Part shown: one piece after another, positions 29,351-42,501 of the stretch
Numbering within the stretch: position 1 is the first letter of the stretch
Layout of the letters: the number at the start of each line of letters is the position of its first letter
Origin: Antennarius striatus
Taxonomy: Eukaryota; Chordata; Actinopteri; Lophiiformes; Antennariidae
NCBI RefSeq assembly: GCF_040054535.1
Contig: NC_090778.1
Location: forward strand, 15,164,501 to 15,228,500
DNA length: 64,000 nucleotides
Direction: 5' to 3'
Made by a program: the position numbers and the translations under genes
The notes under the pieces: model-generated
What the model was told of the DNA's origin: nothing
Databases searched by the model: none
The model's input: the letters and a program-made list of their open reading frames with translations, nothing else

Positions 29351-31079
29351 CGTACACATCCAGATGTGGTGATTTTGAATCTTTCTTAAGGACAGCTTGA
29401 TATTGTATCATTCTTGTTGCTTTAATAGATGATTTCATGGAACTACAGCCTCTTCCTGAACTCAGCCACCATGTTGACTGAATGATGGTTTCATTGAAGT
29501 CAGAAACTGGCTTTAATGTACTACTACTGGCTTGAATAATTAAGAAAATAAAGTACGACAACTATTTATACCAGGGGAAGTGGTTGTTCAAAAGCAAAAG
29601 TAGCGTAACATCTGTGACTGATAAGCAGAACATTGTTGAATCATTGTCTTTTTGTGTCACAGTTCACAGAGTTAAGGCTGTCACTGATTTTTTTTGGCCT
29701 GTCCTCATACGGGTACAGTGACCTTTAACATTTGGAAAAGTAAAAACTTTTAATTCATGCATTTCTTTTTCATTCTTGTGGACAAAAAGAGCCGTATCAC
29801 TATTCTGCATCAGCTTCCAGAGCCTTACAAGATTTCCCTGGATTATGATGACAAAAAAAGCCTGGTTGGATTTGTTGCCAAGAGTTCATCGAAGAGAGTC
29901 GACCGACGGCCTAAATACCGTTCAGTGTTGTCTGGTAATTGTCTAGAACATTCACCGCTAAGTCCAATGGAAAAGGTGGGCCCCTCCAGACATGGGTAAA
30001 CCTTTGTGCAGAGAGTAAGAGTCAGTTGTTCCACCCTACCACTGGTTAAACAGAGCAGCCATGTCATGTCAGGACAAGAAACAGCATTCAGACAATTCAA
30101 AAGGGAAATGACTTCTATCCCAAACAAAGGGATGGGATTTGGAGGTTGCGCTACATTTCCTTCAAGACTTTTCAGCTACAGAAGTAGAATTTTAAGGGTG
30201 AAAACAGGAAATTGGTCATTTTAATTATCTGTAATTAATAAATCAATTAGTCAAATAATAGAGGTTTCATTGTTTTAATTATCCCTTAGATTTTAATTGA
30301 GCAAATCCCACTGCTGAAGCTGCTTTAATTGCCCTCTCAGAGACCCTCCTGGAGCCCCCTCCCCACGCTGCTGCTCACTGGAGCAGCCTGGCTCCGTTAT
30401 GTAACACGTTTACGGCTTGTGCACGTGGACACGGCCGCAACACTACGACAACGTCACAAGCAATTTGACCTTACCGACAATGGCATCCACACACAAACCA
30501 CATTTTTAAAAATATATTTATTTTGGTGTGACACGTTAAATAAATAAATAAATAAATAATTAAATAATAACGGAGGCGTTCAGAGGAAATTCTCCTCAAA
30601 TAAACGTTTATTCTACCAAAACAAGATGACACACCGCTTCCTCTGCTCCCTTCAGACCACAATGGGTGCAGATCATGGAGAAAAAAATAAAAAAAATCAG
30701 GATTGTGTGTTTGCTTTCCTCTAGATAGGAAGTTAAATCTAGTTAGTGCCTGTACAGTTCTTTATTTTAATTCCTAAGGTGCGTTTATCCCATAATAGAC
30801 CGCCACTGACGCGAGAAAACGTTTAATTACAGCGAAATGTACAAATCAATAAATCAATATTCAACTGTTGTAAAATATGTTAATGGATAATGAAATATTC
30901 ATCAGCACTGACATGCATTCATTTGGAGACATACCCAAACACATGCATGCTCTTATTGAAGTGTGTTACTCCCTCTCTCCCCTATTTGGTGTCACCATGC
31001 CTTCTTTCTGCCCCCCTCCCCACCCTCTTTCTCCGTCTCACCCCCCACACCCACTCCTCACCCCCCCCCCCCTTAGCTG
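29351..31079. other. mthfd2l-slc20a2 divergent spacer, right part
   Basis: Mixed composition; an AAAT run at about 30537-30556. No gene was recognised. Confidence 0.45.
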
Positions 31080-32080
31080 TCATCCCGGAGCTGCGTTCAG
31101 ACGACGGCTCAATCCCTAAACGCCCGGATGAGAGCAGCAGCAGGCGACATTCAGGGCAACACGAGTTAAGGGCAACCATTTGTGGACCACAGCTCCCGTG
31201 GAGATCCGTGACATTCCCGTCGCTACCCACGGGGGAGCGATTCTGGGAAAATCCAAGGCAGATAGAGGCGTGGAAGCGCAGAGGAACGGCACGTTTCCCC
31301 CCCCCCATCTCTCTCTCTCTCTCTGGTGGTGTCCAGTTTCGTCGGTAAGTACATTTTGTTTCTGGGTTAAAACCCCCGCTACGGCCGTGTTTGCCCCTGT
31401 CCACACGGATTCACACACTTTCTGCCCACATTTCCCCGTGGTGAACGTGAGCGCACTGCTGCGTATTTGCGAACGGAACCGGGGCCCTGCTGAGTGGGGA
31501 CGCAGCGTAAAATAGGAATGTGTGTATGGAAATCATCTGCTGGAGCGCCCAGCCCGCGCAAGACACGATTGGTTTACACGTTCACGTCTTCCCACGCATT
31601 TTCTGTTGTTTTGCGTTCTCGCGTAATCGATAATCGCCACTGGTCGGACGCACCGCGAACTGTGTGGGTGAATGGAGCGGCTCCACACGTGAGTCCACGT
31701 CCGACCGGATCACAATAGCACCGCTTCAGATCGGCGGTCTGACGGCCTGTGGACCAGTCTGAACCGAGCGTGGGAAACTGGAAATGCCAAGAAAAAGGCA
31801 AGAACTTGGCTCGGATCTCTTCCCCCCCCCCACACCCCCGTTCTTTCATTGAGTGGATAATTACTTCGCTGTTAATCACGCGAGTGGATTTCAGTCTGTG
31901 GAGCCCTCCGACCGAACACACACTGTTTGCCTACAAGGCGGGTCGTCCACTGGGCATGCGCGCTGCGCACCAGCTGCCGCTTGCTTTGCCCAATAACAAA
32001 AAGAAAGTTGGGACGAGTCGAGCTCAAAACATCTCAGGAGTTCCTCCAGGAGCGTCACTTTGAGTTTTGACTGCGGGCGG
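31080..32080 (+). promoter_or_regulatory. slc20a2: CpG-rich block, probable slc20a2 promoter region
   Basis: About 1 kb dense in CpG and GC, starting after a run of C. It is the strongest CpG island between mthfd2l and the slc20a2 coding exons. Inference: it drives slc20a2, whose ATG exon has a clear upstream acceptor and so needs an upstream non-coding exon. Confidence 0.45.
31090..31344 (+). other. slc20a2: candidate slc20a2 5' non-coding exon
   Basis: The CpG-rich block contains a strong donor, TTTCGTCG|GTAAGTACATT at 31344/31345, after a CT-rich tract. Its left edge is unknown. It would splice to the acceptor at 53646. Confidence 0.35.
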
Positions 32081-32540
32081 TGTGTGGTTGTTTCAGGAAA
32101 ACTGCAATGACCCGGTTTGACAGACACATTTGTAATATCAACCCAGACGCACCACAGGTTCCTGCCATTTAATCCTCACCAGTCTATTCAGGGGGACTCT
32201 TTCCTTTTGACGCACTGCCTGAGAGGATCCTCCAGCAAGGGTGCCATCTAAAAACATGGGGCCACCAACAGCGGAAGGGCCCTTGGGTCTCAATTATTAG
32301 TTAACTATTATTCAGTGTGTTTCCTATGCAGAGAAATAGCCATTCACAGTGATAAACTTCTACATTTTTAATCACTTGATTATTATTGCTCTTTCAGTAA
32401 TGAGTAATCAGCATTTTACTCTTGTAGGTGGTGGAGGATCCGCTTCAACTAAAAATAACGACTGATGTTTGCTTCATTCATATCATTTAATGAAATTTAA
32501 TTTAATCATGATGTCTTTGTATTTATGTAAAATCCTTTTT

Positions 32541-32690
32541 CATTCATTCATTTTCTGCTGCTTCATCCGCCGTAGCGGGTCACGGGGAGCTGGAGCCTAT
32601 CCCAGCTGGCATAGGGCGTGAGGCGGGGGACACTCCGGGCATGATGCCAGTGCACCACAGAGCCACACACTATTGTCAATAATCCGCACA
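32541..32690 (-). repeat. fish GGCACGGTGGCGCAGTGG-family repeat, distal end, reversed
   Basis: Reads ATTCATTCATTTTCTGCTGC, then CGGGTCACGGGGAGCTGGAG and CCTATCCCAGCTGG, the reverse complement of the family's 3' part. Confidence 0.65.
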
Positions 32691-32750
32691 TTATATATTT
32701 TTAAACATTATACTAAAAAAAAGAAAGAAAAAAGAAGGCCCTCAGATTTT

Positions 32751-33027
32751 CCTCTCTTTGCTGGCTGCCCTCGGGTTAAACCTAAATTCTGTGCGGCAGG
32801 AGCTCAGTCTGCTTGGGGACCTGAGGGTGGTCGGTTCAAGTGCAGACCACAGCATGGAAAGGGTGGGGGGTTGTGGTTGGAGAGGTGCCAGTTCACCTCC
32901 TGGGCACTGCCGACGTGCCCTTGAGGAAGGCACCAAACCACTAAGTGCTCCCAGGGCGCCGCCACATGGCCTCCCTTCACTAATCATGCCATTATTCTCT
33001 CCACCACATATGTAAACATACTTATTG

Positions 33028-33066
<39 letters not shown>

Positions 33067-33155
33067 TTCAGGCTTATGTGTGTGCAAAAATTGTACATGT
33101 CGAAAGTAAAAAATTTCCCTTCTTGAGGCATAAATAAAGGATTGTTCTCCTTAAA
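32751..33155 (+). repeat. fish short interspersed repeat (SINE-like) with TG array
   Basis: Shows GGTCGGTTCAAGTGCAGACC (B-box-like), GAGAGGTGCCAGTTCACCTC, TGCCCTTGAGGAAGGCACC and a terminal ATAAAGGATTGTTCTCC, all features of a common fish family, with an internal (TG)n at 33029-33060. Confidence 0.6.
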
Positions 33156-35049
33156 CGCCTTGTCAACAACAAAATTATAATCCTATTGTCAGTAATGTTA
33201 TATGGTAACATGTTCCTGTTATTTCCACTGCAGTATGTGATTTATCGTCTTCATCTCATAATCTTTGTTGTACACAAACCCCAGACTGAACGTATCTTAT
33301 CCTCTGCTGGACACAGGCAGTGGAAGTGCATAACATTAAAGCAGCCAGAATGATGTCATAAAGTTAATGATTAATCATCTCATTATGATAAGAGAGAGGC
33401 AGGAAGACAAATTGTGGGGCCTGCCTTTGTCTTTTTTTTGTCTTGTGAAAGAGCAGCTCATAAACGAACCATCACTGCTTTAACACAGAGACCCCTGTTA
33501 AACTGGAGATGCACTGATTGTCATATCTTGTCTAGCCATAAAGGTTATTGGACAGATACGAAGGGGCATGATAAGATATTTTTACACATCTCCGTTTGAA
33601 CACGTGCGTGTTGTCTGTCACCCGTGTGAAGGGCAATGTTGCCAGCCTCTCTCTTCTTGTGTTATTTAAAAACCTGCCCACACGTCTATTAAGTGTGCTC
33701 AAGTGAAGTCATCTGCCAAGGTCCTCACACCCTTGTTTATACCTTTAATGCACCACATGCAGAACTATTTAAAAGTGATTGTAAACCAATTAAAAGTTCT
33801 GTTTTCAACTTGCGTTGCTTTGGCAGTGATGAAAAACGAGTATCACAGTCAATAACAAATTCTGGTGCACTCTTCATTAGATTTTTCTCTGCTGACCTTG
33901 TGGAATTACAGTGGATCCATAGCAACATCAGGGATAGAGGGTTTTTTTGTACTTGAACCCACGCTTTGTCTGTGTAATACCATTTGGAAAATCAAAACAA
34001 GGCGATGATACACTGTAAATTGCCAGGGTGAAAACATTACGTCCAACCCCATCATAGTCTCCTTTTTTACAGTAAAGCATAAATCTACATGCTTCATAAC
34101 AGATACTGGTGTGGATTTAAATAGCAGCAAAGTTGGGCTGTGTAATCCGATGTTTTGGAAGGACTGTGTGCTGCCAGTGGAGAAAGGAGGGGAAGCCTGT
34201 TTATATGAATCTAAAAGTATTTGTACTGCCTGTGGTGTTTTCATTTTCAACAAAGCACTCAGTCAAACCAGTTTTCCTGGAGGTGCATTATCTCATGATG
34301 CATACTCAGACATCTTAGTTTCTAATAACTTTTGACTCTTTATCTCCTTTTGTACCAAACCAATGTTAAGCTCACCTTCACGCTCAGTGATCAGTGTTTT
34401 TCATGAGCAGGCAGGTCAAAGTATGTTACTTCATGTCTCATTTTTATTTCATGCAGTTACTGCAGTTTTTATCTTTAAGACTTTCTATGCTGTCTTTCCT
34501 CTACAAGACAAAAACAAGGTTGAGCTCTGATCTGCAGGTGTGATTATGTCATCACAGACATGTTGTCCAAAGACAGATGGTCATTATCAAGTTAATAGTG
34601 CTGAAATTGTTGATTAGTTAAACAACTAGATGGTAATGAACAGTTAATTGCCTAAAATTTTGAAGTAGGAAAATTTGCTACTTTTTATTTTATATATTAG
34701 ACACATGTTTAAATAAAGATAAGCAGCCTCATTTTAAAAGTAAGCTGGACAAACAAAGTTATAAAGATATAATTTTCTGAAAAATCTGTAATATTATTAT
34801 TATCTGTAGTGTTTTTTGCCTTCCAATGCCAGCTGATGTACCAGTACAGATAACTGCAGCGATGCATTACCAAATGATTTATCGATGGGAATTTTTTGGT
34901 TTTGTGGTGTTTGTCAGACAAAATGAACAGTTTGAGATCCCCATTCAGGACTCTTCAGAATTTTTTAAGGGAATTTTCATTATTTTGTTGCCCGTCTTCG
35001 GCACACTGGGATGGCTCCACTGGTTACCAGTGTTAGCCGATCCACCACT

Positions 35050-35360
35050 TTAGATTAGATGGAAATATCTCAGCAATTATCTGATGGATTAAGATTGTGA
35101 TGTTTTACTCCTACAGATTTAGATTTGGTCTGTGGCCAATCTAAAGGTGTCCACTGAAGATGGACAGTCCTAATTTGTTGCACCAGTCTCAGCACCACTA
35201 AAGTGATTGGTGTGTTTTGTGCTTTAATGCTGTGGTGCTGAAGTTCATTAGCTGAAGAAAATATATCAGGATTATGAGTATACCAACCAAAACTAATTTG
35301 TCCAAACCCCCAGTATATAACCAAACAGCATTTGTAGTTCATGTTACTCATCAGCAAGTT
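35050..35360 (+). repeat. decayed fish interspersed repeat
   Basis: GGAAATATCTCAGCAATTAT and CTGATGGATT at the left, CAGCACCACTAAAGTGATTG in the middle and AACTAATTTGTCC at the right resemble a family widespread in fish. Boundaries are approximate. Confidence 0.35.
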
Positions 35361-38300
35361 TTAGCATCCTAAGAAATACACTAAACAAACCTGTGTTGGC
35401 CTTTAGTTCAAAGCACACCACTATGTCTAAAACTGCTTGCATGACTCTAGACTTTTTTGGTTAATAAATTACAAATGAATTGGTATTGAATAAAGTTCCT
35501 CTCCCACAGCATAGCGTAAAAGCTGTTTGGAAATCCATTGGATGCCTTTTTATAGGTGAATTTCTCTCCTTTAAAGAGATTTTGTGAGAGTAACTGGCTG
35601 ACAAGGAGGGCTATTGGATTGGGATTTACATTTTCCAACAAAAAGACCTTAATAGTATGGATGAGAGAAAAGAAAGAAAAAGAAATATATGGGAAATGTA
35701 CTGGAGACTGTTCTGGTTTCCATGACGTAGGGGCCCCATCCAGGTTGGCCCCTTTGCCAGAGGGTGTGTCAGCGGCTCAGTGGGCAGAGGGGCACTTGGC
35801 ACCAGGGCTAGGACGTCACACAGTCTGAGAACAGTGTGTCTCTCTGATCGGCCAGCCTCGCCCTCGGAGAACAATCACACTGTTATGTCCGAGCCCACCT
35901 TCCCCATCACATGCTAGTTGTGTATATGGGAATCTCCATGCATGTCTGTACCACGTTATCATTGAAGAGTTGATCAAATATTCACTGTTACTGTTAAGCT
36001 GGATGATTTTTCATCATTTTCCTCTAAATTACATCAAAACTACTTGATTGATTACTCTTAGACTTGAGTCATGAACAAACAGAGTTAATGTGGTAGTCGA
36101 TGAGGATCGGGTGTAATGTTTTTGGTAGACTGAAATCTGGTAACAGAAGATGAAATCTCATTAACAGGCTGTTTAGGAGGAAAGAAAGAGTTGTGTATGT
36201 GCTGCATGTGGAAGTATGCATTCATTGGAGGACTTTTTCTTTTGTGTGACAACTCGTGTTTTGGGGAAATTTTCCCAGAGTGTCAACTTGTTGACGCTTG
36301 AAGAGAGCAGGTTTGGCACACTAAACCTTTTCCAGGAGAATGAGAGGACCACACATTAAACAACCGCTATGATTTTCTCAGACATCGAAGTTTCACGAGT
36401 CTCTTGGTGATTTGCTTAAATGTCAAGACAGAATTATGAACTTAGTGGGAGAACCAAAATCAACTATTTCAGTTCTTAATTAGACTGCTTCACAATAACT
36501 TGTTTGGTTTTGTCTCTGTTAAACCAGATTTAATTTTCCTGGACAGGAAAGTACATTGCTTTTGTGCACCAGAATGTTTGCACACAAGTAAATATACGCA
36601 GCTAATTTCAGGGAACTCCTGTTACCACTGTCTTGTAGGTTTGCATTTTTCTATGACCCAAAAGTATGCTTTTGAAGCTCATAATGCTGGGATTTATTTA
36701 CTTGTTTTACTGACGTCTTCACAGATTCATTGTGGTATTTTTGAAGGATTTTCTCTCTGAGCACTTAGTTACTATTACCTCATTTACTTTGGTGGCCACA
36801 TCCATCCTAGTACAGTAGATTTCTGTAGTTTGGTTGCTTAGAATGAAGAAGAAACCCTCACTTAGACATTCTTTTTTTTAAGCTAACTCCTCCTGAAAGA
36901 CTATCATGGCATTCATCACCCTTGTTTGTGTGTGATAAAGCATTTTCTCTGACCTATTGTGTGTTGTGAGTGTGTTTGTGCTCTTCATTCAGGCCATGAG
37001 AGTGTTTTTGTAGTGTTTCTGGTGGCCTTCTGTAAGCAGCTGGATCCGTATCAAAGCGTTGCCACACAGAGCATCGCTTGTTTGGGCACTGGCCTGGTGT
37101 TAACTATGCTAATGACGAGCTTACTGCTGAAATGTGAGCCATTGTTGTTGAATTTATGGGTGGTAAGAATGGACCTGTTCATCTAACGGTAGGACATTTG
37201 TCAGGAGCAACTATGTCTTGCTTGACTTAAATGAGTCATCATTTTGCCACTAAGGCCTCAGGTCAGTTTGTGGTCTTGGAAAACACGTGATGGGGAAGGA
37301 CTCGAACGGCACAGGCAGTAGAATGGGGCAATGTGTTGTTGGCATTCGGGATAATCTCACATTGTGTTATTTTTGTGCCTTGTGGAACCAAATCTTTGCC
37401 CATAAATGGCCTCCAAGTGTCCCAAGTTAGTTTCTTCTTTTTCAAACTGAAAATGTTAAGTAAAATGTTTAAGTGGAGGTTGTATGAAATAAAGATAAAC
37501 ATATTTACTAGTAATATTGAACCAGGTAACATGCTATTCAAGACACACCTGTGATGAAAATATATAGTTTGATGGAAATTAACTGACAAAATCTTATATT
37601 TTCAGTGTAATTATGAACTTGTATATGAATTATTTTTCAGTTAATATGTTCAGATAAAAAAATACAATAAGACATCCAAGTCTCTAGTGGTAAGAGAACT
37701 TCAGGAATTTCTTTGGTCTCTGTCAAAATGTCTCCGGATTGCGTAAATCCAGATATTTGAACAGGTGTTGAAAACCTCACATGTCAGTTTTAACTGGTTC
37801 TGGGCGTGACAAGCCTGCGAGATCGACCTGTTTGCACACAACACCATCCACACTGTGGTGTGGATAATGTTACGCCTGTTTGCATTTGATTATATGGATG
37901 GGGCAGGGCTCCATGTATGGATGAGCAGCTGGCTGACTGGTCACTGCACGCTCTCATGTGACGCTGCTATTTCTAGCCCAATCATTCCTCCTCTCCTCTG
38001 CCTTTAGCGACACAGGCAAGTGTTGGACATGTGACACCTCAGAAGGCAGCGAGACATCAGGGTGGGGGCAGTTTGTCACATTGAGTCTGGTGGTATTTAT
38101 GAGGCCACCTTGTGTGCTCAGAGACTGGCGACATAGAATAATGGTGTGTTGCAATGTACTGTAAATGATTGTTAAAGAAACAAGGGAAGTGAGGGTGGAT
38201 GGAAGTAGCTTAGTCTTTCTTAGTCATTTGTCCAGTAATGTTGGCATGTTGCTCAGATAACGCGCCAGAACACGATGCACGCCTTCATGACAGTTGATGT

Positions 38301-41285
38301 GAGATCAGGACATCAGGGCTGGCATTGCTTAGTGAGCACAACAACACATGACATAAGTAGACTGGAATCAAAAGGGACAGGTTGTCCCCTTGGTGATTGA
38401 TTGCAGATCAGAGCAAATCAACATTTAATAATAAATACTCATTGGTTTCCAAAGTAAACACATGGGCAGCCTGCTCACCTGGAGTGTATTTATGGGCAGT
38501 GGTGTAAAGCAAGAGGATATTAATATAATTAGCTCCAAGGTACCATAGGAAATGAGGACTATGGATGGACTGACGACCTCTTCAGAACACCTACATTGGT
38601 GACATCCCAATCCTGACATCTCCCATGCTGGCCAAATGGGTTTAAAATATGTTTCAAATGCAAATAATATTCTGGTTCACCAGCTTCCATTTTTGTATTG
38701 GAGACACTGCAAACTGCAGGATTTTTAAAGTGAATTTAGCTTCAGTTAATTGTTGTCACATGACTGCACTGAGTCTTGTCATCTCACTTGAATAAGTTAA
38801 CTAAGACAGTCAAAAAAGATTTTTGAATGAAGCCTGGAAGACCACCGGCACCAAAAATACTCTCACACTACAGGAAACCAGAGGGAAAACATTGACCATG
38901 GAGTGAACATGAAACAACAGGCTCTATCTTAGGTGTTCCTAGGGTAGTGTTAGACCAGTAAACGATGGGAGACCAGAATTAAATATTATTGAAAATATCC
39001 AGGCTTCCCAGCACTACACAGGTGAAGACTTCTTTACAACGTTTTACACATTCAGGCTTTGCTGAGGCTCGACACTCAGTGACCCCTACTCCCTGGAAAA
39101 GCTAAGACTGCTGACCCAGCTTCAGCCTGAGCACCGGTCAACAAACCTGTCAACACAATCTTTACACATAAACACTTCTGTTTGCGGCTTCCAAAATCTA
39201 CTACAGGCTAAATTTTTCTGTTCCCCACAACTGTGCAATATTAGTGAGCCTTGGAAGTGTGATTTGTAGGATGTAACTTACAAAATTAAGTTTTTTAAGT
39301 TACAAACTTGGAGACTCTTTCCTCTCCCTTCTTCATCTAACAAATTGATGGCTTTTTTTTTTGCATAAGGCTAACAGGTTGCAGAGCAGTCGTCATGCTA
39401 GACATCATCAGTTCAACTCTCAGGCAGATCATATCAGTCATCAGGTTCAGCACCTTAAAAGATCTGACATAAGACAGGATTAGGAGCTGTGAAGCACCCT
39501 GCTCACTCAGCTGCCAAAGATAACATTAGCTTAAGAAGACAAAGTGTGTCAAAATATGTCTCATTAACCAATACAGAGCAAAGTTGAAACGTCCTACATT
39601 TATTGGAACATTTTGTGATACCAGGTATATCACTAATATTCCATTTAGACAGATATGCTCAACTTACATTTTATCACGCAGTAGAGACAGCAGTAGGGCA
39701 GGTTTACAGAGCATTTGTCTTCAGCAACCACCAAATACTTGATTTTAAATGATTCTATTATCCACTACCTTGTTTGTGTTCTCTCTCCCTGTCTCCTTTT
39801 GCTTTACCCCGCAACGCACAGAGGTGCAGCACTTACCTCTCTGGCTCACAATAGGAAATTCTAATAAAGACTGACAATTTAGTTCCCAGAGAGGAGTGGT
39901 GATGGTCACATGCACGCATTAAAATATATAAAAGATTTTGCTGCAAGACAGAAATAAGCATTGATCTCATAAAACGTTGACCCCCTTTTATGGGGTTAAA
40001 CTATGAGAATATATGCAGACAAGACAAAAAATAAATAAATGATTCTATTAATACAGATGTGAAGCATGACTCTGAAAGAACAAAATATATTTGAGTCACT
40101 AATGTAATACTAGTCATGGATCTCAAGATCAAAAAGGTGATTAGTTCAATTTATGCATCTGAATAGTTCAGCCAGTTTTCAATGAACTATTTGCAGGAGG
40201 TGCAGTAAGACCAAAAAAAGTCAGCGGTGTTTATCTTCAAATGTAGTAGAACAACAAATGGTGGACTCTGTGTACTGAAAATTGAAGTTGTACATGAGAA
40301 AAAAGGAACCTGAGCTTCATTGTGCCCCCTCCTGGTGGGGAAATTGTGTTTTGATATGAGGCAATGGGAAGGAAAGTCTAAAGGAAATGATTTATCCCAA
40401 CAGGATTAGAGGTGACCTAGGCCGATCCACCCTCCTCCTCGTACACCCCTCCCCACCGGAACACAAGCAGGCCACTTGTCACAATGAGTTTCCTTCGGTG
40501 TATAGCACGGCGCGACAGCACTGGGCACAAAGAAAGTAGCACATGCCAAACACTTCCTCAACCTGCACTGTCACCCAAAATACCTCCGTCTGCAGTCAGA
40601 ACAACAGCTTCATTAAATATTATAGATTTAACAGCCTGAAATGGTGGTCAGATTTGCCAACTTGCCACAAAAATGTTAGCAGGACACATGTCATTTTTAT
40701 TTTAAAAGCTGAAATTTCCAGGCTGTTTGTGGAGTTCACCACTGGTTGGTGTGATAGTAGTGCTGGTTTCTCGTGTTTGCTGTTAAACATTAAGAAGACT
40801 CATTCATGCTAGTTGTTGTAGTGGCATCAATCCAGCTCTCTTTCAAGGAAATATTCTTCCTCAATCTGCTGACAGCCAAACATTCATGATCAGAATTCAG
40901 TTGGCACACAATCGTGTTCGTTGTCAGGAAACCTGCTGCACTATTACGTTTCTATAGGCGAGCTTTTGTCTCCTAGGTTAAATGTTGCATTATATAATAC
41001 CAGAAGTCGCTTCAGAAATCAGTGTTAAAAATGCGGGTTTTGTGCAAGTATGCACAAACTTGTAAAATCTTGTGTAAATACAAGAGCTAGTAAAGAGACC
41101 ATGCACGACTTACCAGTCAATTAACTGCACAGTTTTGTTGGCTGTGCGATAATCTATTGTTACCTGATCAGCATTAATGGCCCACAATTTTCATGACATT
41201 TGTCGTTAATTCTTCAATTTTTACAAAGAAACTGCACTGAAGTAAGTCCATGTCTCTGTTGTGTGACATAAATGTCTCCCTAGTA

Positions 41286-42501
41286 CAGGGCTCGAAATTA
41301 ACTTTTTTTCTTGGTAGCACTGGTGCTCCCAAATGTAGAAGTTAGTAGCACCAACAAAGACTTTAGGAGCACCTACCAAAAGCAAGGCAGTGACGGAGCG
41401 ATAGAGACGCTCCGTCCATCTCCGTTCTGCGCGCCTCTCTCCCTCGCCCAGGAGAGCAGCCGCAGCAGCGCTCTCGTTGTTTCCTGGCAGGACTGCTGTC
41501 CTGCTCACACTGTTTTGCGCACATTTTCCGGCAGATCCTCACTCACGTGTCCACATCAAACAAACTCGCGGAAGTGCGTTCGAGGGTGCACCCTCGGCGC
41601 CTACGCATTTTCCCCACATCCACAAAAACTGTATGAGAGACGCTCGCCTGAGGATGTTGTGTTGGTCCGCCTCCGGGTCAGGGGCCAAACCGAGGCACTA
41701 TCTGGGTGTGGCTTAAATAGCGCATTGTGGCGCGCTGTCAGGCCAGCCCGGTACCTGGACTGAACCATTTTGGTTATTATTGGATTGTTTTGTATTTTAA
41801 AACATCACTAAAAGATGTTTTATGTTACCCCAAACTCCATCATGCCTTTAGTGAACATTCGTTTGCATTTTTCTCAGTAATTTTGCCCTCAGCTCGGACT
41901 TCAGGGGATAATTCTGCGCAAAAGATCTGTGCTTTGTTTCATAGTGGCGCTTCATGTTACCACTTTTAAATCATGCTACGTGTTCAGACCATATGAGGTA
42001 AAATGGTTTTGAACTGCCTGACGGAGGAATAAACATGAATTTCGTCCACTCATTGTTAACCAGCGGTTTTCCTTGTTAACCTCCCTTCGTTTGGAGCTAC
42101 CCTGTTGCGGTAAACCCACAGCGGTAGCAAGCTGTCTCACTTCCTGGTGCACTGACAGCGCAGGGTAGACAAACGATCTGATTGGCTGAACTGAGTGGCG
42201 CTATTACCGTATTAACTGGAGGAGCAGCGCCCGCCGTCTGTAGCCGCGAACTACAAGTAAAAATGCATCAAGAAAATCTACTCTCGTGAATTTATCATGG
42301 AGTGGTCACGGGTCCGGACAGAACCATCACGCGGTCCGCCATTTGGTGACCCCTGCTCTATGGAGAGTGAGAAAGAGCGAGAGAGAAGAAGAGGCGCGCC
42401 AGACTTTTTTTCCTAGTCGCACCGGTGCTCCCAAATATATTGAACAATCATTAAAATTTCAGGTGCATATGCGACCAAAATGGTCGCAATTTCGAGCCCT
42501 G
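41286..42501. mobile_element. hAT-type non-autonomous DNA transposon
   Basis: Terminal inverted repeats CAGGGCTCGAAATT / AATTTCGAGCCCTG with subterminal inverted GTAGCACTGGTGCTCCCAAA-like segments, flanked by an imperfect 8-bp duplication (CCCTAGTA at 41278-41285, CCCTAGTG at 42502-42509). It is 1.2 kb, GC-rich in the middle, and no transposase was seen. Confidence 0.8.

Noticed and set aside
30890..31561. Several 100-150-codon frames in the 31-kb CpG block
   Set aside because: Open by GC bias; low-complexity Pro/Arg/Ser content, no recognisable domain and overlapping in all frames.
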